In this document: piece by piece, positions 8,299 through 16,869 of the stretch
How positions within the stretch are numbered: the first letter of the stretch is position 1
Layout: every line of letters begins with the position of its first letter
NCBI GenBank assembly: GCA_018240695.1
Contig: JAFEFH010000018.1
Span: forward strand, 1 to 35,852
Direction of reading: 5' to 3'
DNA: 35,852 bases
Source: Pseudomonadota bacterium
Lineage (GTDB): Bacteria; Pseudomonadota; Alphaproteobacteria; Reyranellales; Reyranellaceae
Notes under the pieces: model-generated
Told to the model about the DNA's origin: nothing
Seen by the model: the letters and a program-made list of their open reading frames with translations, nothing else
Databases searched by the model: none
Made by a program: the position numbers and the translations under genes

Positions 8299-9087
8299 TC
8301 AGCCGCCGACGTCCAGCTCGCACCAGACGGGGACGTGGTCGGACGGCTCGCCCTTGCCGCGCTCGCCCTTGTCGATGCCGACGGCGGTCAGTCGGTCGGC
8401 GGCCTGCGGCGAGAGCAGCAGGTGGTCGATGCGCAGGCCGTTGTCCTTCTGCCACGCGCCGGCTTGATAATCCCAATAGGTGTATTGCGGCCCGTCGGCA
8501 TGGAAGGCGCGGATCGCGTCGGTCAGGCCGAGATTGAGCAGCGTGCGGAAGGCGCGGCGTGACTCGGGCTGGCACAGCGCATCGTTGGCGAACAGCTTGG
8601 GGCTGAAGACGTCGACGTCGGTCGGGCAGACATTGTAGTCGCCGCCCAGGACGAACATCTCCTCTTTCGCCAGCAGGTCGCGCGCACGCCGCGCCAGGCG
8701 CTCCATCCAGGCGATCTTGTAGGCGAACTTCTCGGTGCCGATCGGATTGCCGTTGGGCAGGTAGATTCCGCCGACGGTCAGCGGTCCGCTGGGCGTGGAA
8801 ATGCGGCCCTCGATGTAGCGGGCGGGTTCGTCGTCGACGGAATCGGGAAGGGAGCGCGCGGTGATCTCGACCGGGTGCGGCGTCAGCAGCGCCACGCCGT
8901 TGAACGCCTTCTGGCCGACCATCTCGACCTTGTAGCCGGTGGCCTCGATCTCGAGCTTGGGAAACTGCGGCTCCTGCGCCTTCAGTTCCTGGAGGACCAC
9001 GACGTCGGGCTTGGTGCGTTCCAGCCACGAGACGAGATTGCCCGTGCGCTTGCGCACCGAATTAACGTTCCAGGTCGCGATCTTCAT
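8299..9087 (-). CDS. xthA: Exodeoxyribonuclease III (AP endonuclease)
   Basis: A 262-residue Mg-dependent exonuclease/AP endonuclease acting in base-excision repair. All ExoIII catalytic positions are recognisable: Asn7 (TWNVNS), Glu34 (LQELK), Asp150 and Asn152 (GGDYNVCPTD), and the C-terminal Asp250-His251 pair (SDHVPVW). Numbering is within a few residues of the E. coli enzyme, so the protein is full length. It follows erpA by 48 bases on the same strand, a pairing I recall as common in alphaproteobacteria. Its 3' end faces the SDR gene. Confidence 0.96.
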   Translation of the reverse strand: MKIATWNVNSVRKRTGNLVSWLERTKPDVVVLQELKAQEPQFPKLEIEATGYKVEMVGQKAFNGVALLTPHPVEITARSLPDSVDDEPARYIEGRISTPSGPLTVGGIYLPNGNPIGTEKFAYKIAWMERLARRARDLLAKEEMFVLGGDYNVCPTDVDVFSPKLFANDALCQPESRRAFRTLLNLGLTDAIRAFHADGPQYTYWDYQAGAWQKDNGLRIDHLLLSPQAADRLTAVGIDKGERGKGEPSDHVPVWCELDVGG

Positions 9088-9135
9088 GCGACGACGTTAA
9101 CAGCAGACGACTGTGGAAGCGAAGCCGCGCGTTCC

Positions 9136-9468
9136 TCAGATGCTGAAGGAATTGCCGCAGCCGCAGGAGGAGGTCGCGTTCGGGTTCTTCACCTGGAACG
9201 AGGAGCCGACCATTTCCTCGACATAGTCGAGCTGGCTGCCCTTGAGCAGTTCGAGCGACGTCGAATCGACCAGCACCGCCGCACCGTCCCGCTCGATCAC
9301 CAGATCGTCGTCGTTGCGCGCTTCCTCGAAGGAGAAATTGTACTGGAAACCCGAGCAGCCGCCGCCGAGGACCGCCACCCGCATCATCACGGGCTTGGCT
9401 TCTTTCGAGGCCAGGAAGGCGATGCGTTTGGCGGCATTCGGGGTAACCGAGAACTGGGTGTCGCTCAT
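9136..9468 (-). CDS. erpA: A-type iron-sulfur cluster carrier, ErpA/IscA family
   Basis: A 110-residue HesB/IscA-fold protein that delivers Fe-S clusters to apo-enzymes. The three cluster-binding cysteines are Cys38 (GGGCSGFQY), Cys102 and Cys104 (SSCGCG). I set the start at ATG 9468, giving MSDTQFSVTP, the normal family length; a longer in-frame reading enters the transporter gene and is not credible. The name erpA rests on its place beside xthA rather than on a residue that separates ErpA from IscA. Nearby clients could include the Fe-S RNA methyltransferase and CoxS, but such carriers act genome-wide. Confidence 0.93.
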   Translation of the reverse strand: MSDTQFSVTPNAAKRIAFLASKEAKPVMMRVAVLGGGCSGFQYNFSFEEARNDDDLVIERDGAAVLVDSTSLELLKGSQLDYVEEMVGSSFQVKNPNATSSCGCGNSFSI

Positions 9469-9494
9469 GCCCACAAGATGTGGATTGCGGCCGC

Positions 9495-10394
9495 CTACGT
9501 CAAGGTACGCCGAATCGCGGATTCCCGGGCCCGGACGCGCTCGCGGTACAGGATATAGAGGCCGGACCCGATCACCAGCGGCAGGCCCAGCCAGACAGTC
9601 CAGGATGCCTGCTCGTGGAACCAGAAGTAGCCGAACGCCACGGCCAGGATGATGCCTGCATAGTCGAAGGGGGCAAGGATGGCGGCCGGCGCGAGGCGCC
9701 AGGCACGGGTGATCAGGACCTGGGCGATGCCGCCCAGCAGGCCGAGCAGGATCAGCCAGAACCAGTCGGCGGCCGGCGGCCAGATCCACTGGGGGACTGC
9801 CCCTATAAGAGAGATGACGGTGGACACGATGGCGAACCAGAAGAGCGTTGCGGCGTCCTGGTCGTGACGGCTGATCATCCGCACCATCACGGTCGACAGC
9901 GCGTAGCAGAAGGTGGCGGCCAGCACGATCAGCGACATCAGGTGGAAGCCGATCGACCACGGGTCGAGCATCAGCAGCACGCCCACGAAGCCGATGCCGA
10001 CGGCCGTCCAGCGCCGCCAGCCGACCTGCTCGCCCAGCAGAGGCACCGACAGAGCGACCATGAACAGCGGGGCGGCGTAGGAGATCGCGTAGGCGTCGAC
10101 CAGCGGCATGCGCGGGAAGACATAGAAGAAGCCGCCCATGCTGCCGAGCCCGGCGCAGACTCGGATCGCCTGGAGCCACGGCCGCCGGCTGCGCACGACG
10201 CGCACGTCGCCGGCGCGCCAGACGATGATCGCCACGGGAACCAGCGCCACGGCGCTGCGGAACAGCATGAGCTGGAACGGGCCATAGGTGCCGCCGAGGC
10301 TCTTCACCATGGCGTCCATGGTGCAGAACAACAGGAGCGCTCCCAGCTTGCAGTAGATGCCGAGAAGCGAGGCGTGGAGGGGAGCGGCGGGCAC
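9495..10394 (-). CDS. EamA/DMT-superfamily membrane transporter
   Basis: A 299-residue integral membrane protein with about ten hydrophobic segments in two EamA-like halves, as in drug/metabolite transporters. The first half opens with IYCKLGALLLFCTMDAMVK. These proteins usually export amino acids or other small metabolites, and substrate cannot be predicted. The chosen start is GTG 10394; a later ATG in MDAMVK would cut into the first helix. It precedes erpA by 26 bases and could share its transcript. It is divergent from the cyclase gene. Confidence 0.88.
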   Translation of the reverse strand: MPAAPLHASLLGIYCKLGALLLFCTMDAMVKSLGGTYGPFQLMLFRSAVALVPVAIIVWRAGDVRVVRSRRPWLQAIRVCAGLGSMGGFFYVFPRMPLVDAYAISYAAPLFMVALSVPLLGEQVGWRRWTAVGIGFVGVLLMLDPWSIGFHLMSLIVLAATFCYALSTVMVRMISRHDQDAATLFWFAIVSTVISLIGAVPQWIWPPAADWFWLILLGLLGGIAQVLITRAWRLAPAAILAPFDYAGIILAVAFGYFWFHEQASWTVWLGLPLVIGSGLYILYRERVRARESAIRRTLT

Positions 10395-10459
10395 GGCGCT
10401 ATTTGGCTTGGCCGGTATCCTTCCGTAAAGTGCGAAGGTCGAGGGGGACGGTTCGCGGA

Positions 10460-12739
10460 ATGGGCATGGGTTGGTTGTTCGGCCGTGGTAACGCGCCTCG
10501 CGCGCCCGTTATCGTGGCCCTGCTCGTGCTGCTGAACGCGCTCGTGCTGCGTGCCGCCGACCCGCCGGCCCTGAACCGTCTGCGCGACTTCGCTTTCGAC
10601 AGCTACCAGCGGATCAAGCCGCGCGAGGTTCCGAACGGCGTGCCGGTGAGAATCGTCGATATCGACGAGGGATCGCTTGCGGAATACGGCCAGTGGCCGT
10701 GGCCCCGTACCCTGGTGGCCGAGCTGGTGAGCAAGCTCACCGACGCCGGCGCGGCAGCGATCGCGTTCGACGTGGTATTCGCGGAGTCCGACCGGTCGTC
10801 GCTGCGAACCTTGGCGCAGAGCCTGCCGGAAGAAGTACGCAACACCGACATGCGCCGGATGATGCAGTCTTTGCCGGACAACGACGAGGTGCTGGCCGAG
10901 GCAATGGCGGAGGGCCGCGTCGTCGCGGGCTTCGCCTTCGATGCCAATGGAAAGACGGGGCCGCCGCGCCGGCTGTGGGGAGTTGCGCACAATACCGGTA
11001 TTGCGGACGAAAAGGCCGTGCCCGGCCTGATCGAGCAGTTCATCATCGAGCATGTAGGGGCCGTGCGCAGCATCGACGTGCTGGAGGAGGCGGCCAAGGG
11101 CAACGGCGGCGTAACACCCGACACCGAGTCCGTCGTTCGCCTTGTGCCGATGCTGTTCAGATTCAGGGGCCAACGGATGGAAGATCTCTATCCGGCCCTG
11201 TCCATCGAGGCCGTGCGCGTGGCGCAGGAGGCTTCGACCTATATCGTCCGCTGGTCGGGCTCCCAGAGCATGATCGCGCTCGGAGAGCGCACCGGGGTTG
11301 GATCGATCAAAGTGGGCGACGTGATCGTCGACACCGACAAGCGCGGGCGCATGCGGCTGTACGACAGCGGTCGCAATGCCGCGCGCTTCGTTTCGGCGAA
11401 GGATGTATTGAAGGGCACGGTGCCGCGCGAAAAGCTCGAGGGCAACGTCGTGTTCATCGGCACATCGGCGGTCGGTCTCAAGGACCTGCGCGCCACGCCC
11501 GCGCAGGATGCGGGGCCGGGGGTCGAGGTGCATGCACAGCTGGCCGAGCAGATGTTGACCGGCGTCTATCTCGAGCGACCTGACTATGCCGACGGCGCGG
11601 AGTTCCTCTATCTGGTCGTGATCGGCCTCACGTTCGTCCTGCTGCTGTCGCGCCTGTCGGCCGGCTACATGGCCCTCGTCGCGGTGGTCTTCATCGGCAT
11701 CGGCATCGTGGTCCCGTGGATCGCCTTTGCGCAGGCGCGGCTGCTGTTCGATCCGATCTATCCGCCGGTCACGCTGGCGGCGATCTATGTCAGCGGCTCG
11801 GCGCTGGCCTTCATGCGGGCCGAGCGCGACCGTTCGCAGATCCGTGGCGCCTTCAATCTCTATCTGTCGCCGGCGCAGGTCGAGGCGGTCGTGCGCAATC
11901 CCGATCTGCTGGCGCTGGGCGGCGAGCAGCGCGAGATCACCGTGATGTTCACCGACGTGCGCGGCTTCACGCGCATCGCCGAGCAGTTCGATCCGCACGG
12001 GCTGACGCGCTTCATGAACCGCTTCCTGACGCCGATGACCGATCTCATCCTCGGCAGGAGCGGCACGATCGACAAGTACATGGGCGACGCCATCATGGCG
12101 TTCTGGAATGCGCCTCTGCCGGTCGAGAATCATGCCGAGCGCGCGTGCACGACGGCGCTCGAGATGCAGGCCAAGCTGATCGACCTCAACCGCGAGTGGG
12201 AGGCCGAGGCGGTGGCGCAGGGCAAGCAGCACATTCCCGTGCATATCGGCGTCGGCCTCAACACCGGTCTGGCGACCGTCGGCAATTTCGGCTCGGCGCA
12301 GCGGCTCACCTATTCGTGCCTCGGCGACGAGGTGAACCTCGCCTCGCGCCTGGAAGGCCAGTGCAAGACCTACGGCGTGGGCGTCATCCTGGGCGACAAT
12401 ACCTGCAAGCAGGCGCCGTCCTTCGCGACGCTCGAGCTCGACATGGTGATGGTGAAGGGCAAGACCGAGCCCGAGCGCGTCTACGCGCTGGTCGGCGACG
12501 CCTTGGTGGCGCAGCGGCCCGAGTTCGTCACCTTGGTCGATCTGCAAAGCGCCTTCCTGTTGCTCTATCGCACCGGCGGCTTTACCGAGGCCTTGGAAGC
12601 GATCGGCGAATGTGCGGCTGCGGCAACGGCACTCGGCTGGAACCAGACCTACTATGAGATGATGCGCGAGCGGGTCGACGGGCTGATCGACGATTCGCCG
12701 GCCGATTGGAACGGAGTGTATGTCGCCAAGGAAAAATGA
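10460..12739 (+). CDS. CHASE2-domain class III adenylate cyclase
   Basis: A 759-residue membrane sensor cyclase expected to make cAMP. An N-terminal helix (about 13-31) is followed by an extracytoplasmic CHASE2 domain (about 30-375). About three membrane helices follow (about 380-455), then a catalytic domain. Metal-binding aspartates are Asp499 (FTDVRGFT) and Asp543 (YMGDAIMAFWN). The YSCLGDEVNLASRLEG segment supplies the adenine-selecting Asp and the transition-state Asn and Arg. About 80 residues follow the catalytic domain. ATG 10460 is preferred over TTG 10403; ATG 10466 is also possible. The ligand sensed is unknown. Its end overlaps the next gene by 20 bases. Confidence 0.92.
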   Translation: MGMGWLFGRGNAPRAPVIVALLVLLNALVLRAADPPALNRLRDFAFDSYQRIKPREVPNGVPVRIVDIDEGSLAEYGQWPWPRTLVAELVSKLTDAGAAAIAFDVVFAESDRSSLRTLAQSLPEEVRNTDMRRMMQSLPDNDEVLAEAMAEGRVVAGFAFDANGKTGPPRRLWGVAHNTGIADEKAVPGLIEQFIIEHVGAVRSIDVLEEAAKGNGGVTPDTESVVRLVPMLFRFRGQRMEDLYPALSIEAVRVAQEASTYIVRWSGSQSMIALGERTGVGSIKVGDVIVDTDKRGRMRLYDSGRNAARFVSAKDVLKGTVPREKLEGNVVFIGTSAVGLKDLRATPAQDAGPGVEVHAQLAEQMLTGVYLERPDYADGAEFLYLVVIGLTFVLLLSRLSAGYMALVAVVFIGIGIVVPWIAFAQARLLFDPIYPPVTLAAIYVSGSALAFMRAERDRSQIRGAFNLYLSPAQVEAVVRNPDLLALGGEQREITVMFTDVRGFTRIAEQFDPHGLTRFMNRFLTPMTDLILGRSGTIDKYMGDAIMAFWNAPLPVENHAERACTTALEMQAKLIDLNREWEAEAVAQGKQHIPVHIGVGLNTGLATVGNFGSAQRLTYSCLGDEVNLASRLEGQCKTYGVGVILGDNTCKQAPSFATLELDMVMVKGKTEPERVYALVGDALVAQRPEFVTLVDLQSAFLLLYRTGGFTEALEAIGECAAAATALGWNQTYYEMMRERVDGLIDDSPADWNGVYVAKEK

Positions 12740-13643
12740 GTTGGCTGCCCTCGAGGCGCTGGTCTGCCGCGACGTCGGCCGCCAGACGCAGGCGCTGATC
12801 GATGCCAGCCGCGGCGGCCTTGCGGCGGCGGCGGCTTCCCTGGCCACAGCCACGAGCGTGGGCTTCGTCACCGGCTTCTACGTGCCGCGCGGCGAGACGC
12901 CGGCGGCGGAAACCGACGGTCCGGTGGGCACGGCGCTGCTGGCCGCGGGCCTCGCAGCCTGCGGCGTGCCGGTGCGCATCGCCGTCGACGAGCCGTGCGC
13001 GCGCGTGGTCCATGCCGCGGTCGAGGCGGCGAGCCCTCCCGGTGCGGCCAGCAAGGTGGCGATCGATATCGTGGCGTTGAAGGACAGCGCCGGCATCGGC
13101 CGCGTCGCCGAGACCTGGAAGCGGGCGGGCCTCAGCCATGCCGTCGCCATCGAGCGCTGCGGCCGCAGTCCGGACGGCACGCCGCGCAACATGCGCGGCG
13201 CCGACGTGAGCGATTGGACGGCGCCGCTCGACGATCTGTTCCTGGCCGGAAGCTGGACGCGCATCGGCGTGGGCGACGGCGGCAACGAGATCGGCATGGG
13301 TCGGTTGCCGCGCGACGTGATCGCACGCACCGTGCCCAATGGCGCGGCGATCGCCTGTGTCACGTCTTGCGACCATCTCGTCGTCGCCGGCGTGTCGAAC
13401 TGGGGCGCCTACGGCTTGCTCGCGGCGCTCGCGCTCGTGCGGCCGGACTGGGCGCCCACCCTCGACGGTTTCCTCACCGCGGAGCGCGACGCGACCGTGA
13501 CGCGGGCGACGGTGGAGAAGGCGGGCGCGATCGATGGCGTGACGGCCAGGCGAGAGGCCACGGTAGACGGCTTCGGTCCCGAGGTTCACGCCGAACTCGT
13601 CGACGGCCTGCGCCGCATTGCCTGGGGGAAGACGCCGGACTAG
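12720..13643 (+). CDS. D-glutamate cyclase-like protein (DUF4392 family)
   Basis: A 307-residue protein with the family signature IGVGDGGNEIGMG and a further conserved block around ACVTSCDHLVVAGVSNWGAY. The mammalian homologue (C14orf159/DGLUCY) converts D-glutamate to 5-oxo-D-proline, so that reaction is plausible but not proven for this bacterial form. No signal peptide is seen. Two starts compete. ATG 12720 overlaps the cyclase by 20 bases and has GGAG only three bases away. TTG 12741 has AAGGA at 12728-12732 with eight-base spacing and would give 300 residues. The acyl-CoA dehydrogenase begins ten bases after the stop. Confidence 0.85.
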   Translation: MSPRKNELAALEALVCRDVGRQTQALIDASRGGLAAAAASLATATSVGFVTGFYVPRGETPAAETDGPVGTALLAAGLAACGVPVRIAVDEPCARVVHAAVEAASPPGAASKVAIDIVALKDSAGIGRVAETWKRAGLSHAVAIERCGRSPDGTPRNMRGADVSDWTAPLDDLFLAGSWTRIGVGDGGNEIGMGRLPRDVIARTVPNGAAIACVTSCDHLVVAGVSNWGAYGLLAALALVRPDWAPTLDGFLTAERDATVTRATVEKAGAIDGVTARREATVDGFGPEVHAELVDGLRRIAWGKTPD

Positions 13644-13653
13644 TTTCGCGGCC

Positions 13654-14835
13654 ATGGAAAACCACGCGGCCGAAAATCCCTACGCTCCGACCCATCCCGA
13701 GATTCGCGACGCGGTGCGCGCGCTCTGCCTCAAGTTCGACGGCGCCTACTGGCGCAAGCTCGACCGCGAGCGTGGCTATCCGACGGAGTTCGTGAAGGCG
13801 CTGACGGAAGCCGGTTGGCTGTCGATCCTGATCCCCGAGGAATATGGCGGCGCGGGTCTCGGCATCTCCGCAGCCTCGGCTGTGCTCGAAGAAATTCACA
13901 AGGCCGGCTGCAATGCCGCCGCCTGCCACGCGCAGATGTACATCATGGGGAGCGTGTTGCGGCACGGCAGCAAGGAGCAGAAGGAGCGCTATCTGCCCAA
14001 GATCGCCTCGGGCGAGCTGCGGCTCCAGGCGTTCGGCGTCACCGAGCCGACGAGCGGCACCGATACGCTCAGCCTGCGCACCACGGCGATGAAGAAGAAC
14101 AACAGCACCTATGTCGTGAACGGTCAGAAGGTATGGACCAGCCGTGCCGAGCATTCCGACCTGATGCTGCTGCTCGCCCGCACGACGCCGCGCGAGCAGA
14201 CGCAGAAGCGCACCGAGGGACTGTCGGTGTTCCTGGTCGACATGCGCGCGGCGCTGAACAAGGGCCTCACCATCAAGCCGATCCGCACCATGATGAACCA
14301 CAACAGCACCGAGGTGTTCTTCGACGACATGGAAGTGCCGGCGGAAAACCTGATCGGCGAGGAGGGGCAGGGCTTCCGCTACATCCTGTCCGGCATGAAC
14401 GCCGAGCGCGTGCTGATCGCGTCGGAGTGCATCGGCGACGGCCGCTGGTTCATCGACAAGGCGGTGAACTACGCCAAGGAGCGCAAGCTGTTCGGCCGGC
14501 CGATCGGCCAGAACCAGGGCGTGCAGTATCCGATCGCGCGCGCCTACACGCAGATCGAGGCCGCCGACCTGATGGTGCGCAAGGCCGCGGCGATGTTCGA
14601 GGCCGGCATCAACGCCGGCGCCGAGGCCAACATGGCCAAGATGCTGGCGTCCGAGGCGGCGTGGTCGGCGGCGGAGATGTGCGTGCAGACCCATGGCGGC
14701 TTCGGCTTCGCCGAGGAGTACGACATCGAGCGCAAGTTCCGCGAGGCGCGCCTCTACACGGTGGCGCCGATCTCGACCAACATGATCCTGAACTTCGTGG
14801 CCGAGCACGTGCTCGGACTGCCGCGCTCCTATTAG
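13654..14835 (+). CDS. Acyl-CoA dehydrogenase family protein
   Basis: A 393-residue flavoprotein of the acyl-CoA dehydrogenase fold, expected to introduce an alpha-beta double bond in an acyl-CoA. Typical blocks are present: FGVTEPTSGTD (about 127-137), the WTS flavin motif at 161-163, and THGGFGFAEEY near 346. The C-terminal position that holds the catalytic Glu in MCAD reads TVAPISTNMI, without a Glu. Glu251 in GMNAERVLIA aligns with the base used by isovaleryl-CoA and long-chain enzymes, so activity is still expected. The ATG lies ten bases after the previous stop. Its end overlaps the convergent exoD gene by four bases. Substrate unknown; a branched or terpenoid acyl-CoA is possible. Confidence 0.93.
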   Translation: MENHAAENPYAPTHPEIRDAVRALCLKFDGAYWRKLDRERGYPTEFVKALTEAGWLSILIPEEYGGAGLGISAASAVLEEIHKAGCNAAACHAQMYIMGSVLRHGSKEQKERYLPKIASGELRLQAFGVTEPTSGTDTLSLRTTAMKKNNSTYVVNGQKVWTSRAEHSDLMLLLARTTPREQTQKRTEGLSVFLVDMRAALNKGLTIKPIRTMMNHNSTEVFFDDMEVPAENLIGEEGQGFRYILSGMNAERVLIASECIGDGRWFIDKAVNYAKERKLFGRPIGQNQGVQYPIARAYTQIEAADLMVRKAAAMFEAGINAGAEANMAKMLASEAAWSAAEMCVQTHGGFGFAEEYDIERKFREARLYTVAPISTNMILNFVAEHVLGLPRSY

Positions 14836-15443
14836 AGCGCGCTCTTCACCGCCTGCCACAGCACATAGGGACCGACGACCAGCAGGAAGACGGTCCACAG
14901 CGCGGTGAGCAGCGTGAACAGCCAGCCCAGCATCGCCATGATGCCGTCGCGCTCGAGCAGGGCCATGCAGAAGAACAGCGTAGCCCAGGCCGGCAGGAAA
15001 TTGTCGAACGGGATCGGCAGCGCCAGGATCAGGATGCAGAACACCCAGGCGAGGTGAAGCAGCGAGCGTGCGCCACCGCGCAGCCAGCCGTCGAAGCGTG
15101 GATGTACGATGCTCTCGATCCAGCCGATCGGACCGCGGGCGCGGGCGAGGAAGTCCTGGAGCTTTCCACGCGGCAGCGCGTGGTTGGCCAGACGCGTGGG
15201 CAGCGACGGCGTCGGTCGGCCTTGCAGGCCCTGGATGGCGAAGATCAGCATCGGCACGCCCGTCACTGTCGACAGCAGCGGAATGCCGGTGGGCACGCAG
15301 TTCGGCAGGCAGAGTGCCGCCACGATGAAGGCGTAGGAGCGCGTCTCCAGGCCGGCCAGCAGCGCGTCGATCGTCAGCGTCTGCTCGCGCGGGCCCGCGA
15401 ACAGCCGCTCGAGCGTGGGCAGGAGCGCGCCGCGATCGCTCAT
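14832..15443 (-). CDS. exoD: ExoD-family membrane protein
   Basis: A 203-residue protein matching the exopolysaccharide synthesis ExoD family. It contains the conserved CLPNCVPTGIPLLSTVTGVP segment and four or more hydrophobic stretches in the middle and C-terminal half, so it is an inner-membrane protein. In Sinorhizobium, exoD mutants are affected in exopolysaccharide and alkali tolerance, but the molecular activity is not known. Its ATG overlaps the stop of the HpcH/CitE lyase (ATGA), an unexpected partner for a polysaccharide gene. Confidence 0.9.
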   Translation of the reverse strand: MSDRGALLPTLERLFAGPREQTLTIDALLAGLETRSYAFIVAALCLPNCVPTGIPLLSTVTGVPMLIFAIQGLQGRPTPSLPTRLANHALPRGKLQDFLARARGPIGWIESIVHPRFDGWLRGGARSLLHLAWVFCILILALPIPFDNFLPAWATLFFCMALLERDGIMAMLGWLFTLLTALWTVFLLVVGPYVLWQAVKSAL

Positions 15444-16300
15444 CCCGCTCGCGCCAGCAGCCGGCGCGCGAGCACGAGATGCGGCTTGTCGAGCATCTTG
15501 CCGTCGAGCGTCAACACGCCCGCGCCGGGATTGCTCTCGAAGGTCGCCACGACCTTCTTGGCCCACTCGACTTCGCTGGCGCTCGGCGTGAACACCTCGT
15601 GGATGATCGCCACCTGGTCGGGATGGATGGCGATCTTGCCGCCATAGCCCATGCGGCGCGCGTCCTGCGCCTCGGCGCGCAGCCCGTCGATGTTCTTGAT
15701 GTCGGGATAGACCGTGTCGTAGGCGGTAGCGCCCGCGGCAACGGAGGCCATCAGATTGATCGTACGGGCCAGCTTGAACGTGTCGTCGTAGACGCCGGGG
15801 GCCGGTCCCTTGGCCAGCGCGCCGAGGTCGGCCATCAGGTCCTCGCCGCCCCAGGAGTGGCCCATCAGGCGCGCATGCTTGGCGATCCCCGCGGTCAGTG
15901 CCAGCACGGCTGCCGCGCTCTCGGTCGCGATGGTGAGGATGCGCGTGGCCCCGGCCGCGATGCCCTCGCGCGCCTCGAAGGCGTCGAGCCACAGCGCGAG
16001 CTTGTCGAGATCGGCCTGGCCCACGCACTTCGGGAACACGATGCCGTCGGGCTTGCCCTGCATCACGACCGCGAGGTCGCCCAGGGTGAGGCCGGTGTCG
16101 AGCGCGTTCACGCGGACATAGAGCTTGGGGCCGGCGCGGTTTGCGCTCTTCAGATAGTCGCGCGCCATGTCGCGCGCGACGGTCTTGCGGTCGGTGGCGA
16201 CCGAGTCCTCGAGGTCGAGGATCAGCCCGTCGGGCTTCGACGTGGGACCCTTGGCGAGCTTGCGCTCGGAATCGGCGGGAACGAACAGGAAGGAACGCAT
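15440..16300 (-). CDS. HpcH/HpaI (CitE-like) CoA-ester lyase
   Basis: A 286-residue TIM-barrel lyase of the citrate lyase beta/malyl-CoA lyase type, which makes or breaks C-C bonds in acids such as malyl-CoA, methylmalyl-CoA or citramalyl-CoA. LDLEDSV (Glu31, Asp32), the RVN segment, ATESAAAVL and GGEDLMADLG supply the usual CoA- and Mg-binding residues. ATG 16300 (MRSFLFVPADS) is the standard family start; an extension to 16351 overlaps the MaoC gene and lacks similarity. Eight bases separate it from the MaoC stop, so hydratase and lyase probably act in sequence on one CoA thioester. Which ester cannot be told. Confidence 0.92.
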   Translation of the reverse strand: MRSFLFVPADSERKLAKGPTSKPDGLILDLEDSVATDRKTVARDMARDYLKSANRAGPKLYVRVNALDTGLTLGDLAVVMQGKPDGIVFPKCVGQADLDKLALWLDAFEAREGIAAGATRILTIATESAAAVLALTAGIAKHARLMGHSWGGEDLMADLGALAKGPAPGVYDDTFKLARTINLMASVAAGATAYDTVYPDIKNIDGLRAEAQDARRMGYGGKIAIHPDQVAIIHEVFTPSASEVEWAKKVVATFESNPGAGVLTLDGKMLDKPHLVLARRLLARAG

Positions 16301-16308
16301 GATTGACC

Positions 16309-16764
16309 TCAGTTCTTGGGACGCTTGCGCATCAGCGCCTGGCGCTTGCACTCCGCGACGATCTCGTCGCGCTGGTTGGTGGCGGTGTGGTTGAACTCGA
16401 CGATGCCCGCGTCGGGACGCGACTTGCTCTCGCGGATCGACAGTACGGTCGTCTTCACCTTGAGCGTGTCGCCGTGGAACACCGGCTTGGGGAAGCGCAC
16501 GTCGGTCATGCCGAGATTGGCGACCGTCGTGCCGAGCGTGGTGTCGTTCACCGTGATGCCGATCATCAGCCCCAGGGTGAAGAGGCTGTTGACGATGCGC
16601 TGGCCGAACTCGGTCTTCGACGCGAACTCCTCGTCGAGATGCAATGGCTGCACGTTCATCGTGAGCGAACTGAACAGCACGTTGTCCATCTCGGTCACTG
16701 TGCGCGTCCAGGCATGGTCGAACGACCGGCCGACCGTGAACTCCTCGAAATAGAGACCTGCCAT
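16309..16764 (-). CDS. MaoC-family (hot-dog fold) enoyl-CoA hydratase-like protein
   Basis: A 151-residue single hot-dog domain. The position of the family motif (D-x-N-P-L-H) reads N37-V-Q39-P-L-H42, so the usual catalytic Asp is Asn while the His is kept. Pairing with a CitE-like lyase recalls the mesaconyl-CoA hydratase plus malyl-CoA lyase step of the ethylmalonyl-CoA pathway, although true mesaconyl-CoA hydratase is about twice as long. AGGGG sits at suitable spacing before ATG 16764. It is first in a three-gene minus-strand unit and divergent from the MDR gene. Hydration or dehydration of a C4-C5 acyl-CoA is the best guess. Confidence 0.88.
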   Translation of the reverse strand: MAGLYFEEFTVGRSFDHAWTRTVTEMDNVLFSSLTMNVQPLHLDEEFASKTEFGQRIVNSLFTLGLMIGITVNDTTLGTTVANLGMTDVRFPKPVFHGDTLKVKTTVLSIRESKSRPDAGIVEFNHTATNQRDEIVAECKRQALMRKRPKN

Positions 16765-16869
16765 CTTTTCCCCTGCGAAAGTGTCTTGTCCTAGCACAGA
16801 TAGACGATACCGGGCCGCCATCGTATCAATGCGGCCACAGGACGAAAGCCGATCTTCAGGGAGAGAACG

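Noticed and set aside
10419..10438. CCTTC...GAAGG inverted repeat before the cyclase gene
   Set aside because: Arms of five bases with mismatched interior; no support from promoter position.
10304..12871. Minus-strand open frame opposite the adenylate cyclase
   Set aside because: Antisense to a gene with clear catalytic motifs; composition is that of a shadow frame.
16765..16869. Promoter boxes and a GATAC-N12-GTATC repeat in the MaoC/MDR divergent gap
   Set aside because: Five-base arms with a 12-base spacer could be chance, and no -35/-10 pair has good spacing.
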